A DNA stretch of 64,000 nt from Chrysophaeum taylorii. Lineage: Eukaryota > Sar > Pelagophyceae > Pelagomonadales > Pelagomonadaceae. Under the pieces are notes generated by a model. It did no database searches, was not told the DNA's origin, and saw only the letters and a list, made by a program, of their open reading frames with translations. The translations under genes and the position numbers were made by a program. This document shows positions 20,840 through 30,463 of the stretch, piece after piece; position 1 is the stretch's first letter, and every line of letters starts with the position of its first letter. The stretch covers positions 1 to 64,000 of the forward strand of contig JAQMWT010000344.1 of assembly GCA_029834535.1 (NCBI GenBank), given 5' to 3'.

Positions 20840-21760
20840 GTGTGTAAGAGGGCTCTGATGCGACAAGTACACGAAAACGGCGATCACGCTTGTATTTTGG
20901 GATTTAGTCGTGAGTCGTACGAGGCGCGCGTACTCCTCGCCGTGTTCATTCAGACCGTCGGGATCGTCGAGGGTGACCAGGCCGAGAATGAATTTAGGGG
21001 GATACGCGTTCGACGCGCAACATTAATCGCGTTCCGGTGCGAGCGACAGGCTATATGAAGAAGACTCGCTCAAGCCTTACGAGATGATTAGATTTGAACA
21101 CGAGGTTGACGGGGCCTTAGCTCTACGCCGAGGTCGACGACGCGGCCGTCGAGCGCGGGAGGTAATTCGACGTGATCGATGAGCTCCTCCGTCGTTCGTT
21201 CGCTCCGCCTCTTCCGGAACATCCGGAACCTGACTCCCACTTCATCGACGCCTGGGACGACGCCGTCCGTTGTGTTTTGATAAGTGGCTGGTACGTGTGG
21301 TTGATTCCGCTATTCCGAGATCTTGATGTTATGTTTCGTCGTCGATTCAGATCTGGGTTTGGGTCACTCTAGCTCTCATCCACCTTGCCACCAAGTTCCA
21401 GCATATTATGATCCTCTCGTTTTCACGTTTGCTGCTAAAAACAGAATCCGGACAAACCGGCACGATCGCGCCCTCGACGAGCAGAAGCGCGAGTTAGTTG
21501 CTCGCGCCAGACCGGTTGCGATCCACGGTCTAAACCCAACCCGACAATATCGAGGAGGTCTGGTTGTTGCGGGGACGCACGCGGACGTCAGCGGTGGCTA
21601 CAATGAAGAGGCCGCCGAGCTGTCGCACTTATATGAATGGCGCGAGGCTATGGCCGTCCGGCGTGTTTTGGAGTGTGACCATACTTGCGATGCTCGCGCG
21701 CGGTAAGCCCCCGATCATCGGTCTTCCCGCGGGGGCCCGACAAGCAGCCGACATTGATAT
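20840..21760 (+). pseudogene. Decayed DUF2235 (alpha/beta hydrolase fold) gene
   Basis: Four conserved pieces of the DUF2235 family occur in the right order but in different frames: a nucleophile-region match (ACILGFSRESYEARVL), a HFIDAWDDAVRCV match to the family's WDTV segment, a HDRALDEQKREL match to its HALALDERR segment, and a GTHADVSGGYNEEAAELSH match to its HSDVGGGY segment. The family is a serine hydrolase group known from fungi, algae and bacteria. The copy is broken, with at least three breaks, and the N-terminal third is not visible. A multi-intron live gene is less likely. Confidence 0.55.
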
Positions 21761-22235
21761 AATGGGAGTCTGCAGCGTTGCTCGAGGCATATTTTACGCG
21801 GTAGTAAAAATGGTTTCACGTCCATGATTGGACCACGCCTGCTGAATTTAATCGTCTTGTGTTTTTCGCCCGTGTGCATGGACTCCCTCTCCGCTTTCAA
21901 GGGAAAGGCCATCGGCTTTATCCGCTCACTTTTTCTCACGTGGAGCACCTAGTCCCGAACTTCCAAGCGGACGTAAACGTCCGAACACCTCCGAACCGAA
22001 GGTCCACGCTGCCGCCAATGATGCGGTCACTCAAGACGTGTGCTGCTGCTGGCCCTCGAATCTCCCGGCTGTAGGACACTGTGTGCGCGAATGAACCACC
22101 CATTTGAGGCGCTTCTCTCGCTGGTTATCGTTGCGTAATTGTGGTGTCCAATGTCGAGAGACTCTAGAAATCGAGTTAACGCGTAAACACTGCGGTCGAC
22201 GCAGAGCATCACCGTATGTGCTGTTGAGATTACTA
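21761..22235. other. Intergenic region
   Basis: AT-richer DNA with no recognised gene. It may include more decayed sequence from the preceding pseudogene. Confidence 0.4.
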
Positions 22236-23356
22236 TCAGTCTGCGAAGGGAATCCAGTTGTACATCGCGGCGAAGGTTTCGACCACCATGCCCGACGTGC
22301 GACCTTGTTGATGGTCGAATGAGGGCACACAGGGCGCGTAGTTGAAGTCGACAGGGCCCGCGGCACGCAGCATTGCGAGGAGGCAGTCGACCAACTGCCT
22401 CGACGAAAAGGAGGAGGAGGAGGATGAGAAGCTGGTGTTGCGAAATGTCAAATCGAGGGCGCCCCAGAGCTCGGTGGTGAGCGCGAGGCGGGGATCGTCA
22501 GGCGCCGCCTTGACAAGGTGCTGTTGCTCGTCGAGGCCTTCCCCCCCGAGTCCGCGCCACTCAAGTCCGACGAACCGCTTGAACTTCTCGAGCTCGCCCG
22601 CGCCTGGAAGGAGAGTGTTACGTGCGATGATTTTCGCGTATACTCACGATCGCGTTGAAGGTTTTCATACGTCATCGTGAGCGAGTCCGGTTGGTCGAGC
22701 GAGCTTACGGCGTCGACGAGGCGCTCGTTCTCTTGGATGGCCTTGCCCTTGAGAAAGCTCATGAAGAGCCGAACTGTGACGTTGAGGCGTTTGGGGACGT
22801 AGGTGCAATTACGATGGAGGTTCGCTCCCCGGCCGAGTCGGCGGCGACTTTCGCCGCAGATCTTTGGCGACCAGCCGACCTTGTTGTCGTGGATCCGTGC
22901 GATGGCCATCTTGACGAGGTTGGTGCGCAAAAACAACACGACTTTGGCGCAGGTCAGGCGAAGGACGGCGGCGAAGGGGACAGCGGCACACGCTCCTTTG
23001 GGACTCGCGAAAGCGCCGCGCGCTTCTGTCGGGGACTCGCCGCAGCCGCCAACGCGCGGTTGGGCCAGCAGCGCCTGGACGCTCGATTTGTTGTGCCTCG
23101 CCAGCTTGGGCACCGAGTCTCGCGTCAACAGCGCGTCGAGATAGCCCGCGAGCTCGGTGGGCGTGTAGTGGGAACACGTCTTCCATTCGATGACTTCCCC
23201 GTAAAACCGCACCCTGGCAAGGCGGCCAAGGAGTCCGCTCAGCCACGACGAGCCGCTCCGAGCCGTCTTAAACACGAGTACACCTCGAATCGCGCGTTCT
23301 TCTTGCGTCGCTGCGAGACCAGCCAACGCCAGCAAGCTCGGAAGAAAGGAAGACAT
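22236..23356 (-). CDS. Sulfotransferase-family protein with signal peptide
   Basis: Two exons (23356-22648 and 22603-22236) around a 44-bp intron with GTGAGT donor and TTCCAG acceptor, giving 358 residues. The N-terminus MSSFLPSLLALAGLAATQ is a likely signal peptide or anchor, so the enzyme probably acts in the Golgi lumen or is secreted. VLVFKTARSGSSWL (residues 26-39) is the PAPS 5'-phosphosulfate loop, and VVLFLRTNLVKMAIARIH fits the 3'-phosphate site. Splicing gives LQRDRAGELEKFKRFVGLEW, typical of the region after the core. The closest general type is the Stf0/NodH-like or carbohydrate sulfotransferase group. It is unrelated in detail to the copy at 5252. Confidence 0.8.
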
Positions 23357-23961
23357 CGTCCGTTTCGTTCACCTTGTTAATTGAGCAACGGATTAATTTG
23401 GCCACAAAATATATGAAGGGCTTTCTTTCGAGGCCTGGTGCGGCTGCATCCCGGATCGCCCAAGCACAACAACTCGGAGGTCCATCTCGGGAGCGAATTT
23501 GCTGAGCTCGAGGCGGTAGTCTTTCTCTGATCGCGGCGACATGATTCGCCGGGACAAAAACTTAGAGCGAGCTGCCCCGGTCGGGCACTGCCACTGCGCT
23601 TGACCTGAATCCTTTCGCTCCTACAGCTTGTGCGGGAGGGCTCGGTGCTTTCCGCCGAAGAACTACCCCGACGTGCCGTCCTTTGGAAAGATCTGTGCGC
23701 TCGCTCGCCAAAATCACGCTGACCTCGGTCCGCCTGACTTTGTTGGTGGTCCAAATTGCTCTCGCGCGTGGCCTTGCCACACGGATCGTACCGTGTAAAA
23801 AATTCCACCGTAGATGGATGGATATTATTATGCCCGGGGCCGTGATCACGCGTGTTGAGCGGCGTGCGCGACGTTGCCAGATGTCGTTGGTCGTGACGAC
23901 CTTTTTTTGACGCCGCCCGCACGCTTACACACTCGATCCGACTGCCGTGCGAACGTCCGCG

Positions 23962-23996
<35 letters not shown>

Positions 23997-24115
23997 AGCA
24001 GCTGCAAGAGCCCTGCTCTCTCTGGAGCAGCTGCAAGAGCTCGCCTCGTGTCTGCCGCCTCTGATGCTGGAGCCCTCGCCTCGTGGTGTAAAGAAATCAT
24101 CACGAAAGAAGTTAA
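23357..24115. other. Intergenic region with (CT)n and a local duplication
   Basis: Holds a pure CT run (23965-23994) and a 21-bp direct duplication around GGAGCAGCTGCAAGAG (23991-24011 and 24020-24040). A long minus-strand open frame here is Arg/Glu-repeat-rich because of the CT run and shows no domain. No gene is called. Confidence 0.45.
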
Positions 24116-25710
24116 CTACCCTACGGGGAGTCGTCGAGGGTAGACGACTGCCGCTTCGCAGCACGCCGGCGGGCCGAGCCGCTTGTCCGAGCCGAGCTCA
24201 GGACACCAAAAGAGACTCGACCAGAGTGGGGCGGTGGTCCCAACCTGCCAGGTGGGCGCGGCGGGGGTCGCGCGCTCGGACAGCGCGCGACGCACGGCGG
24301 CGAGGGCGGCGGCAAGCCTGCAGAGAGAGAATGAGTTTGCGCAGGAGGAGGAGACGCACTCGCAGAAGGTCGAGGGGGAGTAGGGCCCGGCGCAGGCGAT
24401 GGCCTTGTTGGCCGTGGAGAGGAGAAAGAGGTCGGCGAGCGAGGCCCAGCGCGGAGACGAGCCCCAGTCGGCGGAACGGATCATGAAACGGCCGTCGTTC
24501 TCGGCCGCCGTCGCCCGGCGCATAGCGTCGTCCGCCGCGGAAACGGCGTCGAAGAAGGAGGTCGCCTCCGCCTTTTGGGCGATGCCGGCCGCGACGGCGG
24601 GCTGGTCGGAGACGACGAGGATACGGTCGGCGGAAAGCGCCGTTCTGAGGCGCGGAAGTTGCTCGCGCGCGAGCTTCGAGGTCCACTCCTCGGCGAGGGG
24701 GTCCAGGCGCCAGGCCTTTTCCTTTGGTTTGAGGAAGTTCGCGCCGTGGGTCGTGGTGCCGACGTGGAGGTTGACGCGCACGTGCGCGCCGATATCGAAC
24801 GTCGTTCGGTTGGCGACGACGCGTTCGACGAACCGACCCAGGTCGTCGGTCGGTCGCGCGAAAGCGTAGGCGAGAATCCCGTAGAGGTTGGGCGACGCCG
24901 AGAGCTCCGCAAAGCTCTCTTTCAAAAAGTGATCGCCGTGCGACCTGCAGTCACTACCGGCGAACTCGAAGCGGTGCGAATCTCGTCGAAAGAAGGCGCC
25001 CGCCGCCGCGACTAGGCCCAGACCAGCCGAAGGGTCGACGGAGAGGGGCCATCGGTCGCTCGGCGCGAGGCCCAAGAGGTGGCTGATTTGCTTCTGGGAG
25101 TGCCAGAGCGGCGCGTTCCTCCGCCCGGGCGGCCCGACGAGCCGGCACCCGCACGATAAGTAGCGCGCGCGCAGCGACCGCACCGTCCACGCCGCCTCGT
25201 CGTCCCAGAGGAGGTGGGGCGTGTTGAGCTCGCGCGTCGCCTCGTCGAGCCCCAGGACGACAGATCGATTCGTCAGGATGGCGCCGATGAGAGCGTTCAG
25301 CGTCGCGAACGCGTGATTCCCATAACCCTTGCGCAGCCGCTTGTGGCCCTGTACGACGAACGCCGCTCGAGATTCGTCCTCCGCGACCTGCCCGCACCAC
25401 CGCGCGCAATCCGACGATGCGCGGAACCCCGCGTGCCACTCGAACCACGACGATGCGAGCGCCACGAACTCGCCTGTGGGCCGCACTGGACCAAATCGAC
25501 ACGACCGACACCCTCACGTTCGGCGCACGCGACGCGACCCGCGGCGGACTCCTTGGAGACTTTCGCGCACACCGCCGCATCGTAGGGGAGGGCCTTCCGC
25601 AGGTCGGCCAGGGCCTCGCGCGCCGTTTCTGAAAACAACGGCGCCCTCGCGGCGGCGGCGGCCACCGACATTATGATGACCACCGCGAGCAGCATCCATG
25701 CCCTCATCAT
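24116..25710 (-). CDS. Glycosyltransferase, fucosyltransferase-like, with signal peptide
   Basis: Two exons (25710-25518 and 25485-24116) separated by a 32-bp intron (GTGAGG donor, CAG acceptor), 520 residues. The first ATG opens a hydrophobic segment, MLLAVVIIMSVAAAAA, a signal peptide or Golgi anchor. GYGNHAFATLNALIGAILTNR resembles the GxGNR motif that binds the donor in GT23/GT37/GT65-type fucosyltransferases, and FDIGAHVRVN and RILVVSDQPAVAAGI resemble their later conserved blocks, ending in LADLFLLSTANKAIACAGPYSPSTF. The donor is thus probably GDP-fucose or a related sugar. The family is assigned by motif pattern only; acceptor unknown. Splicing restores AELRPTGEFVALASSWFEW. Confidence 0.65.
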
Positions 25711-25969
25711 CAATCAATCAATTCCACGGGTTCGAAACGAAACGGGGGGTACTTTATTTATTTACAAAATGAAGAAAATAAGGTCGACGATTTATTATTA
25801 TACGTAAAAGGGGGGCGGCGGACGCAGAGGGTTTGGGAGTTTGTCACTCACACACACTCACTCACTTACGGAGGGGGTGTACACCACTGTCTACACCGTG
25901 CACGCCCGGAGTGGAAAACAAAACTCGGCACCAGCTGTCGGTAAACAAAACTAACACACGACCTAACTG

Positions 25970-26388
25970 CAGACCTCTCCCGAGCAAGGGATCCAGGCCG
26001 GACCGTCCAGTATCACAGAGAAAAACCACACACTTGGGGTAGAGGCGAGGTACGAGTACGCGTTGATGGCTGACCGGCACTGCGCGCGGTCTTGTGCGAG
26101 GTCGTGCTACGAGTTGAAGGGGATTTCGCATTTCCGAAGCGCCTTGGCGAAGAAGACGTCCCGCCGCCGCAAAGATGATGCGAAAAACTCTTCCTTCTTC
26201 TCGTCGCGTCGTAGGCCGCGGACGTTGTTTTGGTCCACGAACAATCGACCCGTCCGTCGCGTTCTGCCCAACCGAGCGAACCCCATCCCAGCGCAGACTT
26301 TCAGGGTGCTAACCGGCCAGTCCGGGAGGCGAGCAGGCACCGTCTCGCTCCAGGGAGCAAGCGCGTTAGGTTAGGCACCGTCCTCCAT
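25970..26388. repeat. Dispersed repeat, copy A
   Basis: Starts with CAGACCTCTCCCGAGCA and ends with AGGCACCGTCCTCCAT. It shares these ends and an internal AACCGGCC..CCGGGAGGCGA block with copy B at 56812-57134, same orientation. No coding capacity. Possibly a short non-autonomous element; its class is unknown. Confidence 0.7.
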
Positions 26389-26421
26389 GATCGCATCAAG
26401 GTTAGGGTACGCAAAGCAGGG

Positions 26422-27985
26422 TCAAGAACGGCGGGCTTTTTTCTTCTTGCGCGTCTCCGCGTCGAAGAAAATGTCGATGGGACCCGCGTTTGCTGGCCAC
26501 GCGGCGACGTACCGCTTGACGTCGAATTTGCGCACGCAGCCGTTGTAGTTCATGTACCTTATTTTCCCAAAGACCGGACGTTCTTTCCATCCCATATCGT
26601 GAGTGCCCATGACAGACCAGGCGACCTGCGAGGTACGAGACGCGCGTGACCTCCTCCTGCAAACACGCACAACGCACCCCGACATAGCCGTTCGGATCCT
26701 TTCCGTCGATGGAATACTTGTCGTTCAGATAGATGGCGGTGGCCAGGGCGTCGACCGGGGTCGGCGACCACTCGAGGATTTTCTTGCACCAGTACATGCG
26801 CATGAACCCGTGCATTTTGCCAGCGCGCACGAGCTGACGCTGGGCCGCGTTCCATAAATCCTCGTGTGAGTTGGCGTCCTCAAATTGGCGGCGCGACATC
26901 GCGTGTTCGCGCCGGTCTCGTTCGTGAAGCTCGAGCGAGTCCCGCGCCCACCGCGCAGCGCCGTCGAGGGAGTCGTAGTTGGGCTGGTAGAGGCAAAAGT
27001 TGTCGGCAAGCTCGCGGCGCACGACGGACTCTTCTATAAAAGCCTTGACTCCAGCGCCTTTGCACCCATTAACTCGGAGCGCCGCGCGCTGCGGCGAGAG
27101 TTGTCCGAAGTGAAAATACGGGCTAAGGTTCGAGACCGCGTTCGCGTTCGGGTCGTTGCGCTTGTCCGCGAATATTTCTAGTCTGCCGTCGGTGCAGAAG
27201 GCATCGAGCGCGGCGTGGGCGGCCCTCTCGCCTGGGTCGCACCAATCGATGGGCGCGACGTTCGGGATCTCGGACGATGATTTGATTTCGGCGAGAGCAG
27301 AGCGCCAGTCGAAGCGAGCGCCGTCTGAGGGGGGGGTGGCTGGTTGGGACTGGAGCTCGGGGAACTCGGTCAGGAAGCGCGGGAGCTTGTCATTGATTTT
27401 CTTCCGAATCGTCCGCGCGCCAACCTCGAGCTTGTCCGACGCGACCCACGCGGGAACTACGTTGTGCGCGTCCACCTCGCGCAGCTCTACGTCAACCGGC
27501 AGGCCTCGGGCGACGGCGTCTCGGGAGGCGCGGGACTCGCGCAAGGGCGAGAAGTCGCAGACCACACACCCCGCGTCACGCGCTTGAGCCTCGGCGACGA
27601 CGCCTGCCGCGTCCCTCACGACCTCGAACGCCACTTTGTGCTTCAAAAGCTCGGCCTCGACCTCCTCGAGCCCGCGCAGCATGAAGTCGTAGTGTCGTAG
27701 CGATAGCCCCTCTTTAAACAGGACGAAGCAGACGCTCATCGTGCCGCCGCGCTCGACGGCGAGTGCTTGCGCCCGCAGCAGCGCCCAGTTGTCGTGGGCG
27801 CGCTGATCGCGATACATCCAGTACACCACGTTTTTCCGCTTCGCGCTGGCGCTCTTGAGCGTCCGCTCGCGTGCCTCGTCCCACAGTGCCTTCTTGACGC
27901 GATTGTAGCTCGGGACGAGCGACGCCGACATCGTCGACATCGTCGTCACGAAGAAAGTCTGTATAAGAATCGAGTGACGTGGCAT
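26422..27985 (-). CDS. PHR: Class II CPD photolyase
   Basis: Repairs UV-induced cyclobutane pyrimidine dimers using blue light and FAD. Two exons (27985-26678 and 26625-26422), 52-bp intron (GTGCGT donor, CAG acceptor), 503 residues. [16 protein letters not shown] opens the N-terminal antenna domain. [17 protein letters not shown] and [20 protein letters not shown] fit the FAD-binding helices. [17 protein letters not shown] and [17 protein letters not shown] (joined by the splice) are class II signatures, followed by [17 protein letters not shown] basic C-terminal tail (RKKKKARRS) may be a nuclear signal. The start ATG is 101 bp from a divergent gene; an internal Met at residue 16 or 19 could be used instead. 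Confidence 0.92.
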
Positions 27986-28085
27986 TCGTGAGTGCGTTCA
28001 GGTGCAGTGTTCCGGTACGAGGACGAGGACGACGACGACACGCGCGCCCAACAGCGACACGAGGTGCGCGCGAGCGCCCGGAGTG

Positions 28086-28424
28086 ATGGCCGAGGACCGC
28101 GCAACGCGGATCGAGGAGCTCGAGAAGCAAGTTCAAGCGGCGGAGGACCGCGCAGCGCGGATCGAGATTGAGGCCCAGGAGATGTACGAGACGGCCAACG
28201 CACAGCTGCAGAAAAGCCTCGAGATCGCCCACGATCGCATCGCGCAACTGGAGCGCGAAAATGGCACCCTCGCGCTCTCGGTCTCCGTGCTCCGCGCCAA
28301 GCTCGAGGGCGCCGACCTCTTGATGAAACCCGATGACTTCCACCAGCACTACGGCCACCCGGTGCACGTCTCACCTCTCAGGAAGGCCACCGACCAGGAC
28401 GAGGTCCAAGGAGGCGAAGAGTAG
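28086..28424 (+). CDS. Small coiled-coil protein
   Basis: 112 residues, first ATG (MAEDRATRIEELEKQ). Residues 1-80 form a continuous coiled coil with an internal near-repeat of RATRIEELEKQVQAAED and RAARIEIEAQE. The tail HQHYGHPVHVSPLRKAT is conserved-looking but unrecognised. It is divergent from the photolyase gene with 100 bp between starts. Function unknown. Confidence 0.6.
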   Translation: MAEDRATRIEELEKQVQAAEDRAARIEIEAQEMYETANAQLQKSLEIAHDRIAQLERENGTLALSVSVLRAKLEGADLLMKPDDFHQHYGHPVHVSPLRKATDQDEVQGGEE

Positions 28425-28622
28425 GACACGTTCGTCCTGGAGAGTCGGCGCACGCACGCACGCACGCACGCTTAAAGAGGTGTTTAAGTAGTGCAACACC
28501 GGCGGGGAGGGCAATATGCAGACCGCGACCGCGTGGTGTTGTTGCCTTTTCCTTCTACGAGGTATGACGAGCGGGTAGGCGTCATGGGTCTGCGAAAGCA
28601 AGCATTGGCCCTCCTGTCCGAA

Positions 28623-28654
<32 letters not shown>

Positions 28655-29041
28655 TCGACCCGAGCCTGCTTGCCCCAGGTCGAGGAAACGAAAACAGCAA
28701 CATGTTTTCACGGGAGTGAGAATTTGGCACTCTAAGGCCGTTGAATGATTTGTTGAGATGCGCTGCGATACAAGTAGATATAAAATATTGCCGCGAGCGG
28801 GGATACGGACATCCTGAGATTGTATTGATTGTCACGTGTAGAAAGAAGGCTTCCTTTTTGCCTTCCTGAAATCCTCAAGCTGAGACGACCGTCGCTCGAG
28901 GGATCCTACCGCGCCTTTTACCTCAGAACGCGACGCGTCTTCGGATCCGTCGCCCTCTCGAAACAAACAAACAAACAAACAAACAAACAAACCGTGGGAT
29001 TTGAGCGGGGCGGAGCCCCATTCGAAGACGATAGCTTATCC
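28425..29041. other. Intergenic region with simple repeats
   Basis: Contains a short GCAC run near 28449-28470, a GTC/GGC trinucleotide run near 28627-28660 and a pure AAAC run at 28961-28992. No gene recognised. Confidence 0.5.
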
Positions 29042-29457
29042 ATGCTGAGCGAGCAAGAACAACACCAACAGATCGAGCGACATCGCGAACTGATGCGCCA
29101 GCGAAAGCGCGAGCGAGACCGCCTCCGCCGACGTCTAGAGACGGTGCGGTCCTCATTATTCAAAGAATCTGAAGCGTATCCCCGCAGATCGAGACGCGCA
29201 AGAAGGTTCTGTCGGGCGAGCTCTCGGTTCATCCCGAGGCGGTCCGCGCGCGAAAACGGCGGATCGCTCGCTGGGGAAAGGGAAAAGAGGAGGAACAACC
29301 GGCCAAGCACGCTAAAAAGAATCCAGAAGAGGCCAACGTTGCTTCTATCCTTGTCGGCCTCCTTTCCGATCTCAACAAGCAGAAGGAAAAGGTCGCGCAG
29401 CCGTCTAGGACTCAGGATGCGGCGCCGCTCGAGAGAGCCTCCGTCATGTTTGCCTAG
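29042..29457 (+). CDS. Small basic coiled-coil protein
   Basis: Two exons, 29042-29143 and 29188-29457, with a 44-bp intron (GTGCGG donor, CAG acceptor), phase 0, giving 123 residues. The splice extends an Arg/Glu-rich helix (RERDRLRRRLET then IETRKKVLSGELSV) into VRARKRRIARWGKGKEEE and SILVGLLSDLNKQKEK. The clean second exon ending in a stop supports the model. No family is recognised. The high Arg content with a helix suggests an RNA- or chromatin-linked role, but this is a guess. Confidence 0.55.
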
Positions 29458-30463
29458 CCGATTCGTGTGCATACTGCGTCTGGTACAGCAGAGAAACAAC
29501 GACAGACCAACAAACCACCCACCCCCCCAAAAAAAAAAAAATCAGCGAGGTGCCCCTCCGACGACGACGACGACGACGACGAAGTAGCGCCACCGCTTGT
29601 TGCGCTCTTCACTCGCCCTCGTTTCACCGAGCGCTGCGCGCTCGTTTCGTGCTGCGCGCGCACGGCTTGAGTCGCGTCTTGATTGTTGGTATCCCTACCA
29701 ATCTACATCCTCGCTGCACGCATACCCGCTCCCTTCCTATTCCTTATATATGAATGACACCCGCATACGACGAAACGCGTTTTATCTCAGGCAATGACGC
29801 GTCTAGGAGTGGGTTTTATGGCCATTGGCGGCACTGAGGGTAAACCCGCGTTCGTGTCTAGCACAACAAGACCCCACAAGCCGTGATCAGCGAAAAATGA
29901 CAGGTCGTCGTATCGAGTGGAAAAATACAATTTTTACCAACTTTGAATTCAAGGGTAATTTTTTGGGGCCCACAACTCGCGCTGCCCCTATGGCGCGATC
30001 CTTACCGCGCCTCTAGTTTCGCCGACGGCGGGCAGCGTTGCCTTCGAAGAAGAAGAAGAAGAAGAATTGAACACCACCCACCCTCTCTCAGCTCTCACGC
30101 CCCGGCGCAGAACTAGAGACTCGCCGCACGCCCCGGCGCCCGATTCTGCCGAAGAGGCGAGTGAGATGCGCGGTTTGAAACGGCATGGCGGGCGGGCGTA
30201 TCGGTCCTCGGAAAAGTGGGATAGGGCCCTGAAGATCCCTAAAGGTAAACTACGAAAGAAAGGCGGCGGCCACCGACCGCCGTGGCCGGCTCGGTGTACC
30301 AGTCTCTTCTGCGCTGAGGACGGCAGCACGCGGAGAACAAGAGGCGAGAACTCGCGGAGCAAGGCGACATCTCATCGTGGGAATAGCGAGTGGTGGTGGG
30401 AGGAGGTCAAGTGGCACAACAGCTGGACTTGCCGTAGAAAAAGAAAATGAAGAAGATGGAGGA
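29458..30463. other. Intergenic region
   Basis: About 1 kb with no recognised gene. It holds a poly-A run near 29528 and GAAGAA/GACGAC runs. A plus-strand frame at 30067-30450 (internal Met near 30165, KRHGGRAYRSSEKWDRALK) has no known domain and is treated as doubtful. Confidence 0.4.

Noticed and set aside
23377-24036. 219-codon minus-strand open frame
   Set aside because: Its RERERE part is the translated CT microsatellite and the rest has no family pattern.
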